From: Theodoxus fluviatilis
Lineage: Eukaryota > Mollusca > Gastropoda > Cycloneritida > Neritidae
Length of the DNA stretch: 27,832 nt
NCBI GenBank assembly: GCA_034096865.1
Contig: JAWQFJ010012212.1
Location: 1 to 27,832, forward strand
Reading direction: 5' to 3'
The notes beneath the pieces were generated by a model. The model did no database searches and was not told the DNA's origin. It saw nothing but the letters and a program-made list of their open reading frames with translations. Positions 10,501 to 23,400 of this stretch are shown one piece after another (position 1 is the first letter of the stretch; each line of letters starts with the position of its first letter). The position numbers and the translations under genes are program-made.

Positions 10501-13500
10501 AGGTCAACCAAACTGGTATCAAAAGATAGGGCTTGCTTTGACCTATATACCACTTGTAGCTAAGGTCGCCATTCTCAATAACGTGGGAGAAAATTGGGAA
10601 AATGTGAAAAATGACTGTTTTTGAGACCACATTTATGGCTCCTGTGACCTTGACCTTGAAGCAAGGTCAAGTCACTATGTATGTTTTTTGAGGCCTTGTC
10701 ATCATACACCATCATGCCACATTTGGTGTTGATAGACTTAATAGTCTCCGAGAAAAATCCAACGTTTAAGTTTTTTACGCCCGGACGCCCGGACGCCCGG
10801 ACGGACGGACGGACGACATGGCTGAGTACATAGACTCACTTTTGCTTCGCATGTGAGTCAAAAACTCACACATTATACATATAAAAAAAATAAAATAAAA
10901 ACTAAGATCCAATAGAACAAACTATACAATATACATAGTACTTGTAGGCTAGGTCAAGTAAGGTGAAGCAGCTCAGTGGGAAAGGCGGATCGGAAGAGGT
11001 GGGTCTTTAGAGCACTTTTGAACTGGGGCAGAGTGTCAGAATGACGGACTGAGAGAGGGAGACTATTCCAGGTTACAGGTCCAATATAGGAGAAGGCACG
11101 CTGTCCTGGAGTTTTCTTGTTACGGCGGGGGACCTTAAGCATTCTAGAGTCAGCAGCTGAGCGTAGAGATCTGGAGGGCGTGTAGACTGTAAGAATTTCT
11201 GTAAGAGCGTGTGGTGCGGTGTTGTTGATGGCCTTGAAGCACAAAGTAGCAAGTTTATAATCTATCCTCTGAGAGATGGGGAGCCAGTGAAGTGTATGTA
11301 GGAGTGGAGAGACATGGGTACGCTTGGGACATTGAAAAACTAGCCTAGCAGCACAATTCTGAACTTTCTGGAGTTTGTTAAGCAGAGTGTCAGGGATGCC
11401 AGCGAGAAGAGAGTTTCCATAGTTGAGACGAAACAGGACAAGTGATGTGATATGCATTTTGGTGGCCTACTGAGAAAGATAATGATGAATGGTACTAATT
11501 TTCCTTAACTCGTAATATGTTGTGTGCTGCATGAACTGCTACATGTAGAAAGTCCTTGGTTATACATGTATTACAAAACTTCTTGCATTGACCAGCTTAT
11601 AAACCAATCAAAATGTGAAGAGGTTTAAATGGGGATCTAAACAAAAAGATACGAGTGATGTTGCTTGGAACATCAGCCTCCTAACAGTATTCACACTTCA
11701 TGGAAATGTTGACCAGATGTGATGAAAGGATGAAAAAAATGAATACAAACTCTTACATCTTTCCCTTCCAAAATTCAATTTTTATGCTGGTGTTTATAAA
11801 ATGTGCTGAAACTGGCAAAGAGTTCAATGTCCACTCTGTCTGACCACCCCTGGTTGCAGAGCATGACCAAGCTCCTACCTTGTGGTCTATGAGTTGCATG
11901 ATGCGGATGTAGGGCGTGGGGTCCAGCCTCTCTGAGCGGCTGCTCTTCGGCTCTCTCTTGAAGGGCCTGTACTCCAGATCTATGGGGTACAGCCTGCCTG
12001 GAACCTGGCATGATACAATGAATGGACAAATGAATGGATTGTGATGGGTGATGGCTGACCACCTGGGAGTGCGGCACGTGGTGAACTGAAATAGCGTTGG
12101 TACTCAGAGAGAACGAGTAATACTTGACTAATTGGTTCTCGTCTCTGTCCTACGTCACTTGCTGAATGACGTCATTGGGGAGGGAGAACGAATCTCGAAA
12201 GGCCAGTTTGGAAGTGGCAATGAAAACACGGGAGAGATTCTCTGTTCATGGGGTCTTGGTCATGACCCCTTGGTGCACCGAGGATTGTCGGCGAGGATTT
12301 GTCGGCGTGATCTGAGGGGACTGAGCACTTTCAACGCCTGGCTGACCGCTAGTCAGCCGGACCCAATCCCTGGTGGGAAATACAGATTCTCGACTTCCGT
12401 CCGTTGCCTGGACGCTTGACGGTATTTTTCAAGGAAGCGGTGGAGGGAGAGAAAAACCTCCTGGCCACAAGAAGGATCAACACTGTGGTTCCCTACCCCT
12501 CCTGGTCCTGAAGACAACACCGTGATGAGTAGAAATGAAACTTGTTCTCCCTCTGTCCCCCTGTGTTTGATAATGAACTCTCTCTGACACTGATAAAGAA
12601 CGAAACTCTCTCTGACACTGATAACGACGTACCAGGAACATTGAACTCTTTTCTCTTGTTTCGTGAATGAAGATGAACAGTTATCTGGACTTTTATTAAT
12701 AATTGATACTTGCTAATCCATGAAGAAACTAGTTATTCTAATATGTTGCATGTTTTTGCAGGAAGATTCTGATAATCCAAATATTCGACATTCTATCCCC
12801 CTCCGTGTCTTTTGTTGAGAACGAAAGGAAAGTGAATGGATGAATAATTAGAGTTAGTCTATCTCTCAAATAGACAACAATGTTGTAACCCCTTTGGGCT
12901 GTAACATAAATTGGGCGCTCGTTCCGAGATATGAATTTGACAAATTGAGCTAGATTCGAAAACATGAAAGTTGAGATTTAAATTATTTCTTTGCTCATCA
13001 CTGAAATTTCAGATAACCTGTTGAGAGTGTGTCCATGTCCTGTGTGATCTTTCTGCTTGCTACTTGCATTATGTGCATTGTCTGATCCTGTTATTGCACT
13101 CGGCAGTTTCGCGCAACAAAGGTAGGAATTAACGGAAATTTGTCAAAAATGGCCACCGGAAGTGAGGAGACTGTAGACATACGTCATCTCTTACAGAATA
13201 TGACGGCAGATCATGTGCGCGTTGCACTGGTAGAGGAAAAGTATGTTTTGGCTGAACGTTTTGGCATTGAATTGCGGGAGCGCATGACCTCAAGGCAAAT
13301 TGATGAAATTCTCATTCCTGAACTATCTAAACAGGGCCTGTTTAGGGTAGAAGAGGACAGTCGCGAAATGGGGGATCAGAGTGAAGCTTTGCACTTGCAG
13401 ATGGAGAGACTAGAGTGGGAGAAAGAGAGATTCCGAATGGAGCAGGATATGCAGAAAGAGAGATTCCGAATGGAGCAGGCTATGCAAGAGTCGAGACTGA

Positions 13501-16500
13501 AATTGGAAAGAGAGAAATTTGAGTTCGAACGTGAACGATTAAGTCGCGAAGAGGGGAACGTGAGAACACCCCGTCTTGAGAGACTGGACGATTTGACTGA
13601 TCAAGACGATCCTGTAGTCTACTTCCGAAGTTTTGAGCAGCTGGCTGAAGCATCTGAGATTCCTGTAAACGAGTGGTATCGTAGTTTGCTCCCTTGTCTG
13701 AAAGGGAAAGCAAGAGAAGCTGCCCTTAGTTTGTCAGCAGTGGAGGTGAGGAACTATGACACGTTGAAAGGAAAGGTGCTCTCAGTTTTCGCAGTCTCAG
13801 CAGAAGTCCATAGGAAACTTTTTCGGAACACTAAGCTCGGGGAGAAAGAAGACCCTCTTGAACTTTTGTCCAGGCAGACCAAATATTTTGAACTTTGGGT
13901 GCGTGCAGAAGGTGTAGATTCTTTCGAATCTATGCGGCAGACAATCTTGAAAGAGCAATTTCTGAATTCGGTAGGTGTAGATATCCGTGTCTATCTGAGT
14001 GACAAAGAATGCAAGACTGTCCGTGAGTGTGCCGAGAAAGCAGGGAAGTTTCTTGCTGCGAGGGAGGGGGTGACGAAAGTAGATGGATGTAAGTCTAAGA
14101 CTGGACAGGATGCATTTTCCGGAGGGAAAGGGGAATCCCCGAGTAGAAATTCCTCAGGAAAGAGCGGCTCTGAGAAGCAAACTGTAGCTGTGAAGGATGT
14201 TGTGTGCTACAAGTGCAGGGAGAAAGGACACTACCAATCAAACTGCTCCAATACTACTTTCGGCCGGGGATGAAGTCAGATGTACAGACAGTCAGATGTA
14301 CAGACAGTCAGATGTACAGACAGTCAGATGTACAGACAGTCAGATGTACAGACAGTCAGATGTATATGAAGTCAGATGTACAGACAGTCAGATGTACAGA
14401 CAGTCAGATGTACAGACAGTCAGATGTACAGACAGTCAGATGTACAGACAGTCAGATGTACAGACAGTCAGATGTACAGACAGTCAGATGTACAGACAGT
14501 CAGATGTACAGACAGTCAGATGTACAGACAGTCAGATGTACAGACAGTCAGATGTACAGACAGTCAGATGTACAGACAGTCAGATGTACAGACAGTTAGA
14601 TATACAGACAGTCAGATGTACAGACAGTCAGATGTACAGACAGTCAGATGTACAGACAGTAAGATGTACAGGCAGTCAGATGTACAGACATTCAGATGTA
14701 CAGGGTTAATCAAGGCACTGATTCATTTTGAGGTCTATTTGAGGGCTCTTAAATATCACGAGCAGGCAAAGATTATAGGTTACATAATCTTTGGTGCAGG
14801 TTAACACTGACCACAACCCATTTCTCTTTTTGAATAGCATTATATCTTTGATCGTTGGAAAACTATCAGGCAAAGAGCTTTTAGATTTGCGTGTTTTGTA
14901 TGCCAACTGTGGCAAGACTTTTTGCTTGTGCATGTGTTTTAATTAAAGGTGAATTTAGTATATATATTTTTCAATGTTTCTGACCAGCCTAGGTTTGACT
15001 GATCAGACAGTAAATTGTGAGATTCCTTGTATGAGATTTCTTTTCTTATTAAGTCCCTAAAGAAATCTCTCAAAAGAGGAAGGGAGGTGTGATGGGTGAT
15101 GGCTGACCACCTGGGAGTGCGGCACGTGGTGAACTGAAATAGCGTTGGTACTCAGAGAGAACGAGTAATACTTGACTAATTGATTCTCGTCTCTGTCCTA
15201 CGTCACTTGCTGAATGACGTCATTGGGGAGGGAGAAGGAATCTCGAAAGGCCAGTTTGGAAGTGGCAATGAAAACACGGGAGAGATTCTCTGTTCATGGG
15301 GTCTTGGTCATGACCCCTTGGTGCACCGAGGATTGTCGGCGAGGATTTGTCGGCGTGATCTGAGGGGACTGAGCACTTTCAACGCCTGGCTGACCGCTAG
15401 TCAGCCGGACCCAATCCCTGGTGGGAAATACAGATTCTCGACTTCCGTCCGTTGCCTGGACGCTTGACGGTATTTTTCAAGGAAGCGGTGGAGGGAGAGA
15501 AAAACCTCCTGGCCACAAGAAGGATCAACACTGTGGTTCCCTACCCCTCCTGGTCCTGAAGACAACACCGTGATGAGTAGAAATGAAACTTGTTCTCCCT
15601 CTGTCCCCCTGTGTTTGATAATGAACTCTCTCTGACACTGATAAAGAACGAAACTCTCTCTGACACTGATAACGACGTACCAGGAACATTGAACTCTTTT
15701 CTCTTGTTTCGTGAATGAAGATGAACAGTTATCTGGACTTTTATTAATAATTGATACTTGCTAATCCATGAAGAAACTAGTTATTCTAATATGTTGCATG
15801 TTTTTGCAGGAAGATTCTGATAATCCAAATATTCGACATTCTATCCCCCTCCGTGTCTTTTGTTGAGAACGAAAGGAAAGTGAATGGATGAATAATTAGA
15901 GTTAGTCTATCTCTCAAATAGACAACAATGTTGTAACCCCTTTGGGCTGTAACAGGATGGATAGATGGATGGATGAATGGATGGATGAATGGATGGATGG
16001 ATGGATGGATGGATGGATGGATGGATGGATGGATGGATGGATGGAGGATGGATGGAGGATGGATGGAGGATGGATGGAGGATGGATGGATGGATGGAGGA
16101 TGGATGGATGAATGGATGGATGGACGGACGGACGGACAGATGGATGGAGGATGGATGGATGGATGGATGGAGGATGGATGGATGGATGGATGGATGGATG
16201 GATGGATGGATGGATGGATGGATGGATGATGGATGATGGATGGATGGATGGATGGATGGAGGATGGATGGATGGATGCATAGATGGATATGTATCACATC
16301 AGAAATTTGCATCCATGATCACCTACATGTTGACCAATGTATTGCTGCTGCTGCTCTTGTGATGGCTGCTGCTATACATGGTGATCGCACAACAGCAAAG
16401 GGGGTAATGATGTCAACAACAATGACTAAACTGAAAATGATAACAACGGTGAGGACAATAGTGAAACTGACAATGGCTAAACGAGTATACCTCACTCTTT

Positions 16501-18691
16501 GAGGACTGACTACAAAGGAACTGCAAGAGTGCTTTTGGTCCACCTACCTTGATGACGGGGGCGTTGTCAAAGTAGGAGCTAAAGAGGTCGATGTTGATGG
16601 TGGCAGACATCAACACTAGTTTCAGGTCCTGGCGCTGCTTCAACAGACACTGCAAGACGCCCAGCAGGAAGTCTGTGAAGATGTGCCGCTCATGCACCTG
16701 GAAGGCATCGAGAAAACTGTTCACATATGAACACATGATTCTGTCATCTCACACGAATATTCATCCAGAATTATTTTCACTTCACAGTCTTCTTCATTTT
16801 TGGCTTAGAATCTGAAAATATCAATGAAAAATATAATAGCATTAGTCTAGAGAAAAGATAGCATTAGTCTGTCACACAGTTGTAACAGCCAAAACTAGTA
16901 GTGCACACAGATCATCTCATTAAATCAAAATGTGAAGTTAGATGCCAAAGCCAGGCTGTTTTGGAGAAAATGACAACTTTGAGAATTTAATTCATACAGA
17001 GCACCTGTCTATCATTCATGACATTTCAAGTCAAGTTCATTTCTTGTGCATTAAAAATAACAAATTCGTCAAATGTGAATCCACTATGTAATGAAAGATG
17101 CATCATTTTCAACAGATAAATACTACGGTCAGTGGACTACTCACTATATCATTAATTACATAAAAGAAACTATAGTGGTTTGCTCTATCAGCCATCCAAC
17201 TCTAAGGTGACCCAGCAAATATGTGAGAGAAAAAAAGTGCACGTAAGCTGACCTCATCAACAATGATGACACTGTACTGGGACAGGTAGGTGTCTGATGT
17301 CATCTGCCTCAGCAGCAGTCCTTCAACAGAAAGACACAGATTGACAGGAACCAAATGTCACTAACAATACAGGCTTATAACATCGCAATAAAGTCTCATG
17401 AGTATTCATAGTTACACAAAATCAACAGTTGAATAACCTGCATAGCAGCATCTTCTGTATACGCTTGAAAAAACATATATAGTGATTTCGCAAACTTCAG
17501 CTTTTCAAAGTAAAACATTTATGAAAAGTATGTGCATCCTATTGATTTGGGTTATAACCAGCAAATGTAAAGGAAACTATCTCCTTCCTATTATCTCTGA
17601 TACATTTCTTTACCAGTAACCTAGAGCTCAACATATTGAGCCTACCAAAATCATATTCATATCATTAAACTGGAGCACCTAGATGGACATTTTTGGCACC
17701 TACTCCAGTAGCTCACTGAGGGGCATTCTAATGCAATTTGTGGAGCTACAAAAGGGTCCTGTAACCAGAAAATATGACGGACATACCTACACCAGATGTG
17801 GAATAAACTTTGACACTGATACGGCGGGTTCCTGCACCTTTTGAACAACTGACCATATGCAGGGTGGCCCAATATTCTAAGATTTAAAGAGATTTTGTAT
17901 AACAGTAATCTTTATTTCATCCATGCAATGATATTTTTAATGGGAACATTCATCCTTGGCTGCCCCTGTGCAGAGCCCAGTAATCAGCTGTTCTCCTTAG
18001 AGGGAGAGGCACTGCCAGAGAAGCACCTTACCCAAAAATGGAGTTCCATGCAGTTTTGAACACCACACCTGCTAGCTTTGAAGCAACTGCAGGGAAACAC
18101 CTTAAAAACTCTTAGTGTCCTATACTGCCCACTGCCACTCACCCCAACCCAGTCCTGTACCGTCCATTGCCACCCACATTGGCTAACCTTTGTTTTTATT
18201 TGTTTTTACTTTTTTTGATTATCAATTGTTTAAAGTTCCCTTTGCATTGTTCACGTTCATTATAGTTGTTTTTCTTTTGCATGTATGTAGCACATTGACT
18301 GTCCAATAAATCCTGAAAATTTAAAAGAAATCTGTATATTATTTCAAAACATATAAACAAAATACCACTTGGATACATTGTGTGTGTGTGTATGTGTGTG
18401 TGTGTGTGTGTATGTGTGAGTGTGTATGTGTGTGTGTGTGTGTGCATGTGTGTGTGTCTGTGTGTGTGTGCATGTGTGCATGTGTGTGTGTGCGTGTATG
18501 TGTGTGTGTATGTGAATGTGTGTGTGCATGTGTGTGTGTGTGTGTGCATGTGTGTGTGCATGTGTGTGTGTATTTGTGTGTGTGTGCATGTGTGTGTGTG
18601 TGTGTGCATGTGTGTGTGCATGGGTGTGTGCATGGGTGTGTGCATGTGTGTGTGTGTGTGTGCATGTGTGTGTGTGTGTGTGTGTGTGTGC

Positions 18692-18722
<31 letters not shown>

Positions 18723-20402
18723 TGTGTGTTTGGCAATTTGCCAAATTCTTACAGCACTGGAGTGGAAGGGAGACAAATGAATTGCACAACAGGACATGAC
18801 AAGTTAACCACTGGACAGGAGCTTAGACTTCACCATGAAACTCATGCAGCCCGTTCCACCTGCAAGTCTTCCTACAAAACTTGCTGTTCAGCTTCTCACT
18901 GCAAGGTGGTCCAACCAGCTACAACGACACACTCAAGAACACACTCTGCAGTCCTGCAACATTCCTGTCATCATGTAGGAAGCCTTGACTGCTGACCATA
19001 GCACTTGGAGGCAGCTCATTCACAAAAGCACCAAGGCCTTTGAAGTATCGTGCCTGGTCAGCCTTGACTGGAAATGGCAGGCCAGAAAAGACAGAGAATC
19101 AAATCTTACTGCTACTACCATAGCCTGCCCTATGTGTGACAGAGTTTGGCCTTGAGTCCCACATACAATGACACTGACATCATCTTTGCTGTGCGAAGGA
19201 CTTCAACGACAATAACCTCTGATGTCAAACCTGGGCTCATGTACACATGGCTGTTTTTCAAACATTAGAATACTTGATGGAATAAAACACATTTGAAAAC
19301 AATTCACACTTACCTTCAGTTAGGAAAATAATCCTTGATGCCCGAGTTCTACTCTTCTCGAATCGCACCTATTTCAATACAAGAAAAAGAAAACATGAAA
19401 GCGTTAATTTACATGTTCTCCATGTGGTTTTTGCAAATTTTGTCATGTATTTAGATCATTCCAAGAAAAAATATGAATACATTACAAATGTCTCAGTAGA
19501 ACATAAATGACAAAGAACTTCATTAGCCTGAATCTTTGAAAATGATTAATACTGTACCCATGCAAAACTCATCAGGGGTGATGGAAAATTCTAAAAGCCA
19601 GGAATGGCAGAAATAAGAGAAGGAAGATCTGCTTCTCATAAACTGACCTGGTAGGCCACCTGTGAGCCATATTCATTGAGGGTCTCATATCCAACACGTT
19701 TGGACAGAGAGATGCAGGCGATTCTTCGAGGCTGTGTGCAGGCGATCTTGTCAAAGCCTGCCTCCATCAAGTACTGTGGCACCTGGAATTAGAGTGAATG
19801 AGTGAACAGGAAGAATTTGTCAGAAGGAAATTTTGTCATTTCCATTGCAACTATTTGGCATGAGATCAGATCTAGAGGAGCCATTTATTCAGCTCTTGCT
19901 AAAACTGTGATTGCTAAAAGTTCAGTTTCAGTTTTTTTCCATTATACATTTGCTCTAGTTTGAAATGAACACAGATGAAACATGCATTTGGGTTGCATGT
20001 CCCTCCTTTGTAGATTTACCATAAGGTCTCCTCCCCCTCCCCCCTCCCCCTCCCCCCTCCCCTCCCCCCCCCCCCCCCCCCCAAAAAAAAAAAGTTGTGG
20101 TTAAGGTAACATGGAGAAAAAAAAGGGTTGGAAGGTCAGCCTGAACTTTTTTTCACCTTTAGTTTTTTCAGAGGAGGCCAAATTGAACATAAACTAAACT
20201 TTCTTTTACTGAAAAGGCTTAAAAAAACTGAAATAGTGGATTCCCTGAGTGCTCATAGGACAGGAAAGATGGAGCAACATGCAGTTTGTTGTTTACTGTC
20301 AATTTATTTTTAATGATAAAAAAAAGTTTAGGGTAGACCGAAAAAAAACAGGGTTGGTCAGGTTACTGGAACCACAAACATGTGTGTGTGTGTGTGCGTG
20401 TG

Positions 20403-20443
<41 letters not shown>

Positions 20444-20444
20444 G

Positions 20445-20489
<45 letters not shown>

Positions 20490-23400
20490 CCTAAGTCAGT
20501 CATGGCAAAGTGTATGCTGAGTGTCTTTCGAATAGGATTTTGTGTAATTATGACTTTGTCTCAGCTGTATTGAAAACATGAGGCCTCATCAAATAAATCA
20601 TGGTTAAACCTAGTGTAGGTGCGACTAACTGGGTGGGAATGGGGTGGAGGTGGGGATGGGGTGGGGGAGGGGGTGATGCATGTTGGGATGGGATGGGGCT
20701 GAGTGTTTTGAGAGGGGATAAGAGGAAGATGGTTAGAGGAAGGGGATAACAGGGATGAAGTGAGGGAGGAGGGGGTGGGGTAGAAAGGAAGGAGGGAGTG
20801 CAGAAGAGAGGGAGGAGGGCATGGGAGAGATAGAGGGGTCACAAGTGAAGTAGGGTACCAATGGCTACCTGAGTGGACTTGCCACATCCAGTGTCACCAG
20901 CCACGACCATGATCTGATGGCGGCGCAGCATGTTGGAGATCATGGTCTTGAACTGGAAGATGGGCAGATTCTCCTGGTCATGTCGGATCTTTTTCAGCTT
21001 TGCAAACTGCAAGGGAATGAGCAGAAGGTGATGCATCACAATCTGTGAAGTGTTCTCCAATGTAAAACCTGCTGAGCACTACAGTATAGACAACTGTTGC
21101 CGCAAAACGTGCCCTTTTCAATTGGATCTGTTGTTGGTTATATGCAGTTTTCAGGGTTTCCTCTGCTAGAGCATGGTGGGCAGATCCTAAGCAGCACTGA
21201 GCACTGTAAAGGGGTGTTTTGAATAAGAGTACAGTGTATTTTGGTACTATACCATAAAAGGAATTTTTGTAATTAAAGTTATCATTTATTGATGAAGGTG
21301 TTACAATGTCATTATGTATGTCATTTACATTACAGAAGTCACGTACTGCACGTGACAATTCATGCAGCAAGTGCGTTATTTTTAGTCAGCCTTTTTTAGG
21401 TCAGTGTTTCCACGCCAAGACGTTAAAAAGCGTGCTTTGCATGAGTTGAGAGTTCATTGTTTTCCATTAAAGACGACATGCATGCAATGTCCAGTGACTT
21501 CAATGATTCCTGGAATCCTATGGAGGGTAAGTGCTGTTGTCAATATCGCTTTGTATGTATGTTCGCGAATGTATTTGTTTTGCAAAATGCAAATGGTGGG
21601 TTTTTTCTTTTAAATAGGTTCCAGTCTGGGGCTGGGGCCTGGTGACGATTGGGGTGAAGATGGTGTGTCGGTGTTACTACTGTGTGGCAGATTTGAGACC
21701 TTGGGCTCTGTGTGGCGGACGTGGCGGATTTTGAGAGCTTGGGCTCTGTGTGGCGGACGTGGCGGATTTTGAGAGCTTGGGCTCTGTGGGGCGGACGTGA
21801 CGGATTTTTGAGAGCTTGGGCTCTGTGGGGCGGACGTGACGGATTTTTGAGAGCTTGGGCTCTGTGGGGCGGACGTGGCGGTTTTTGAGAGCTTGGGCTC
21901 TGTGAGTATATTATGTAAATGTTATGTAAATAAACTATAATTCAATCAAGATTGTGTTTGATATGTTATTTAGTTAAAACAGCAACCCCCAAGCATGAGG
22001 GGGGTCGTGACAACAGAGTTTACACAGACTTAGACCTGTATTTATAACTGCTTGCAAACAATTTTTGAGTGGCTGAAATTATTTTCAGATGGTTTTGCAG
22101 ACCAAATTATGGTTCAGCCTCCTTCCTCAACATTACGCTCATACACCAACTATCAAATCTGACGACATAATAATAATATCCAAACAAGTAAAACCTTATA
22201 TACTTTGCTGCTTAGAGTTATCATAGAAAATACCAATCATACCTTTTGTTTCTGCTGAAAGTCAAGAAAATGTAGAAGTATCTTCCGAAACTGAACAACT
22301 CTTTCACGAGTGAGATTCTTGTCTGTTTCATAATCTGCAAAAAACACAAAAGCCTGGCATTACACCCTATGTAACATTCAGCAATCTTTTTCACAAATAA
22401 CATTTAAATTCATAAATATATACCTGATATCACGCATAATTTTCCCCCCTTTACTTTGAAAAGTACCACCTGAATGAATACAATGACCAGCAACAGTTCT
22501 AAACAGTCTTGAGATCTGTTCTATGAAGATTATGGCTTTATAGAGCAGTCAGGAGGACAGGCATAGCTTCTTAAGTGCTTTCACACACAAATTCAGGAAA
22601 CCTACAAACTTGAAAATAGAAAGAAAAAAAGAAGAAGGAAGAATGATGTACATAGTTTGAGGGTCTATAAGCCTATGTATGCTATGAAGGGTCATTTACT
22701 ACAAAATCACTAGTGATAGTTAGAGTAAGCAAGTCACATCTCAATTTCCCCAGTTATCGGTCTGTTCTGACCCCCGAACTCATAGGAGGTAAGACAGATT
22801 CATGTTTCCCCACGATCCAAGAATGAACAGAGGAAACAACAGCAAGAAACCTCACCAACAAGGCGCCCTTTCTTCAAGAATGTTTCCACGTCTTTGCTGA
22901 CCACAGACATGTTGACCCTGTATCTGTTGTCATAAGTCATGGGAATATCAAGTGGGCCCGATGTCCTCTCATCACTGGTTGACTCTGCTGTGTAACAGAA
23001 AGATTTGGGTTAGGACAACATATGGTCACAACCCCTCGATGCTCCTCTCATCAGCTTGGCATCATTTGTCATCAGATTCATTCATCGGGATTTATGAATA
23101 CGAACATTAAACAAGATGTTAGTCGGTGTTTGCACCATACAGTAACTTACATATACATGAGTTAGCTACCTACTGCCAAATCGCTGTCAGTTACAGACCC
23201 TGTGTTATGGACCGGCTAACTGGGCCTAGGGGTAGCCTAGCCCGCACAATGGAAAATAAACAAGAAAGACACAAACACCAGCATCGAGATATATAAATGA
23301 AGTGTATTCGCCACAATCACCGTGCTGCATACACTCAACAGCCCCGGCCCACACCAGGGCACAAAGGCGTTAAAGTGCGGCCCCCGCCGACAATCGCTCT

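Larger units (their letters stand above)
12040..15954 (+). mobile_element. Gag-only LTR retrotransposon (Ty3/gypsy-type), very recent
   Basis: Two 867 bp LTRs flank a 2.2 kb interior with a primer site, a gag ORF, a 16 bp tandem repeat, a short 3' remnant and a polypurine tract. No protease, reverse transcriptase, RNase H or integrase is present. LTRs begin TGT and end ACA, and a 4 bp GGAT flanks both sides (12036-12039 and 15955-15958). I saw only two differences between the LTRs (12135/15183 and 12189/15237). The element lies antisense in DHX34 intron 9 and probably depends on a full-length relative for mobility. Confidence 0.92.

Noticed and set aside
12132..12419. 95-codon frame in the 5' LTR, repeated at 15180-15467 in the 3' LTR
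   Set aside because: It lacks an ATG at a credible start, lies in U3-like sequence and its presence in both copies is explained by the LTRs being duplicates.
14197..14804. Three overlapping frames of 130-170 codons in the 16 bp repeat
   Set aside because: Periodicity artefact; they share no homology with retrotransposon proteins.
15786..16312. IHPS-rich and WMDG-rich frames over the GGAT array
   Set aside because: Tetranucleotide repeat artefacts.
17657..17872. 71-codon reverse frame as an extra DHX34 exon
   Set aside because: Exons 7 and 8 already join in phase across this intron and the peptide has no helicase similarity.
18339..18799. Histidine/threonine- and cysteine/valine-rich frames over TG repeats (also at 20249-20573, 24235-24926 and 26198-26803)
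   Set aside because: Simple-repeat translations.
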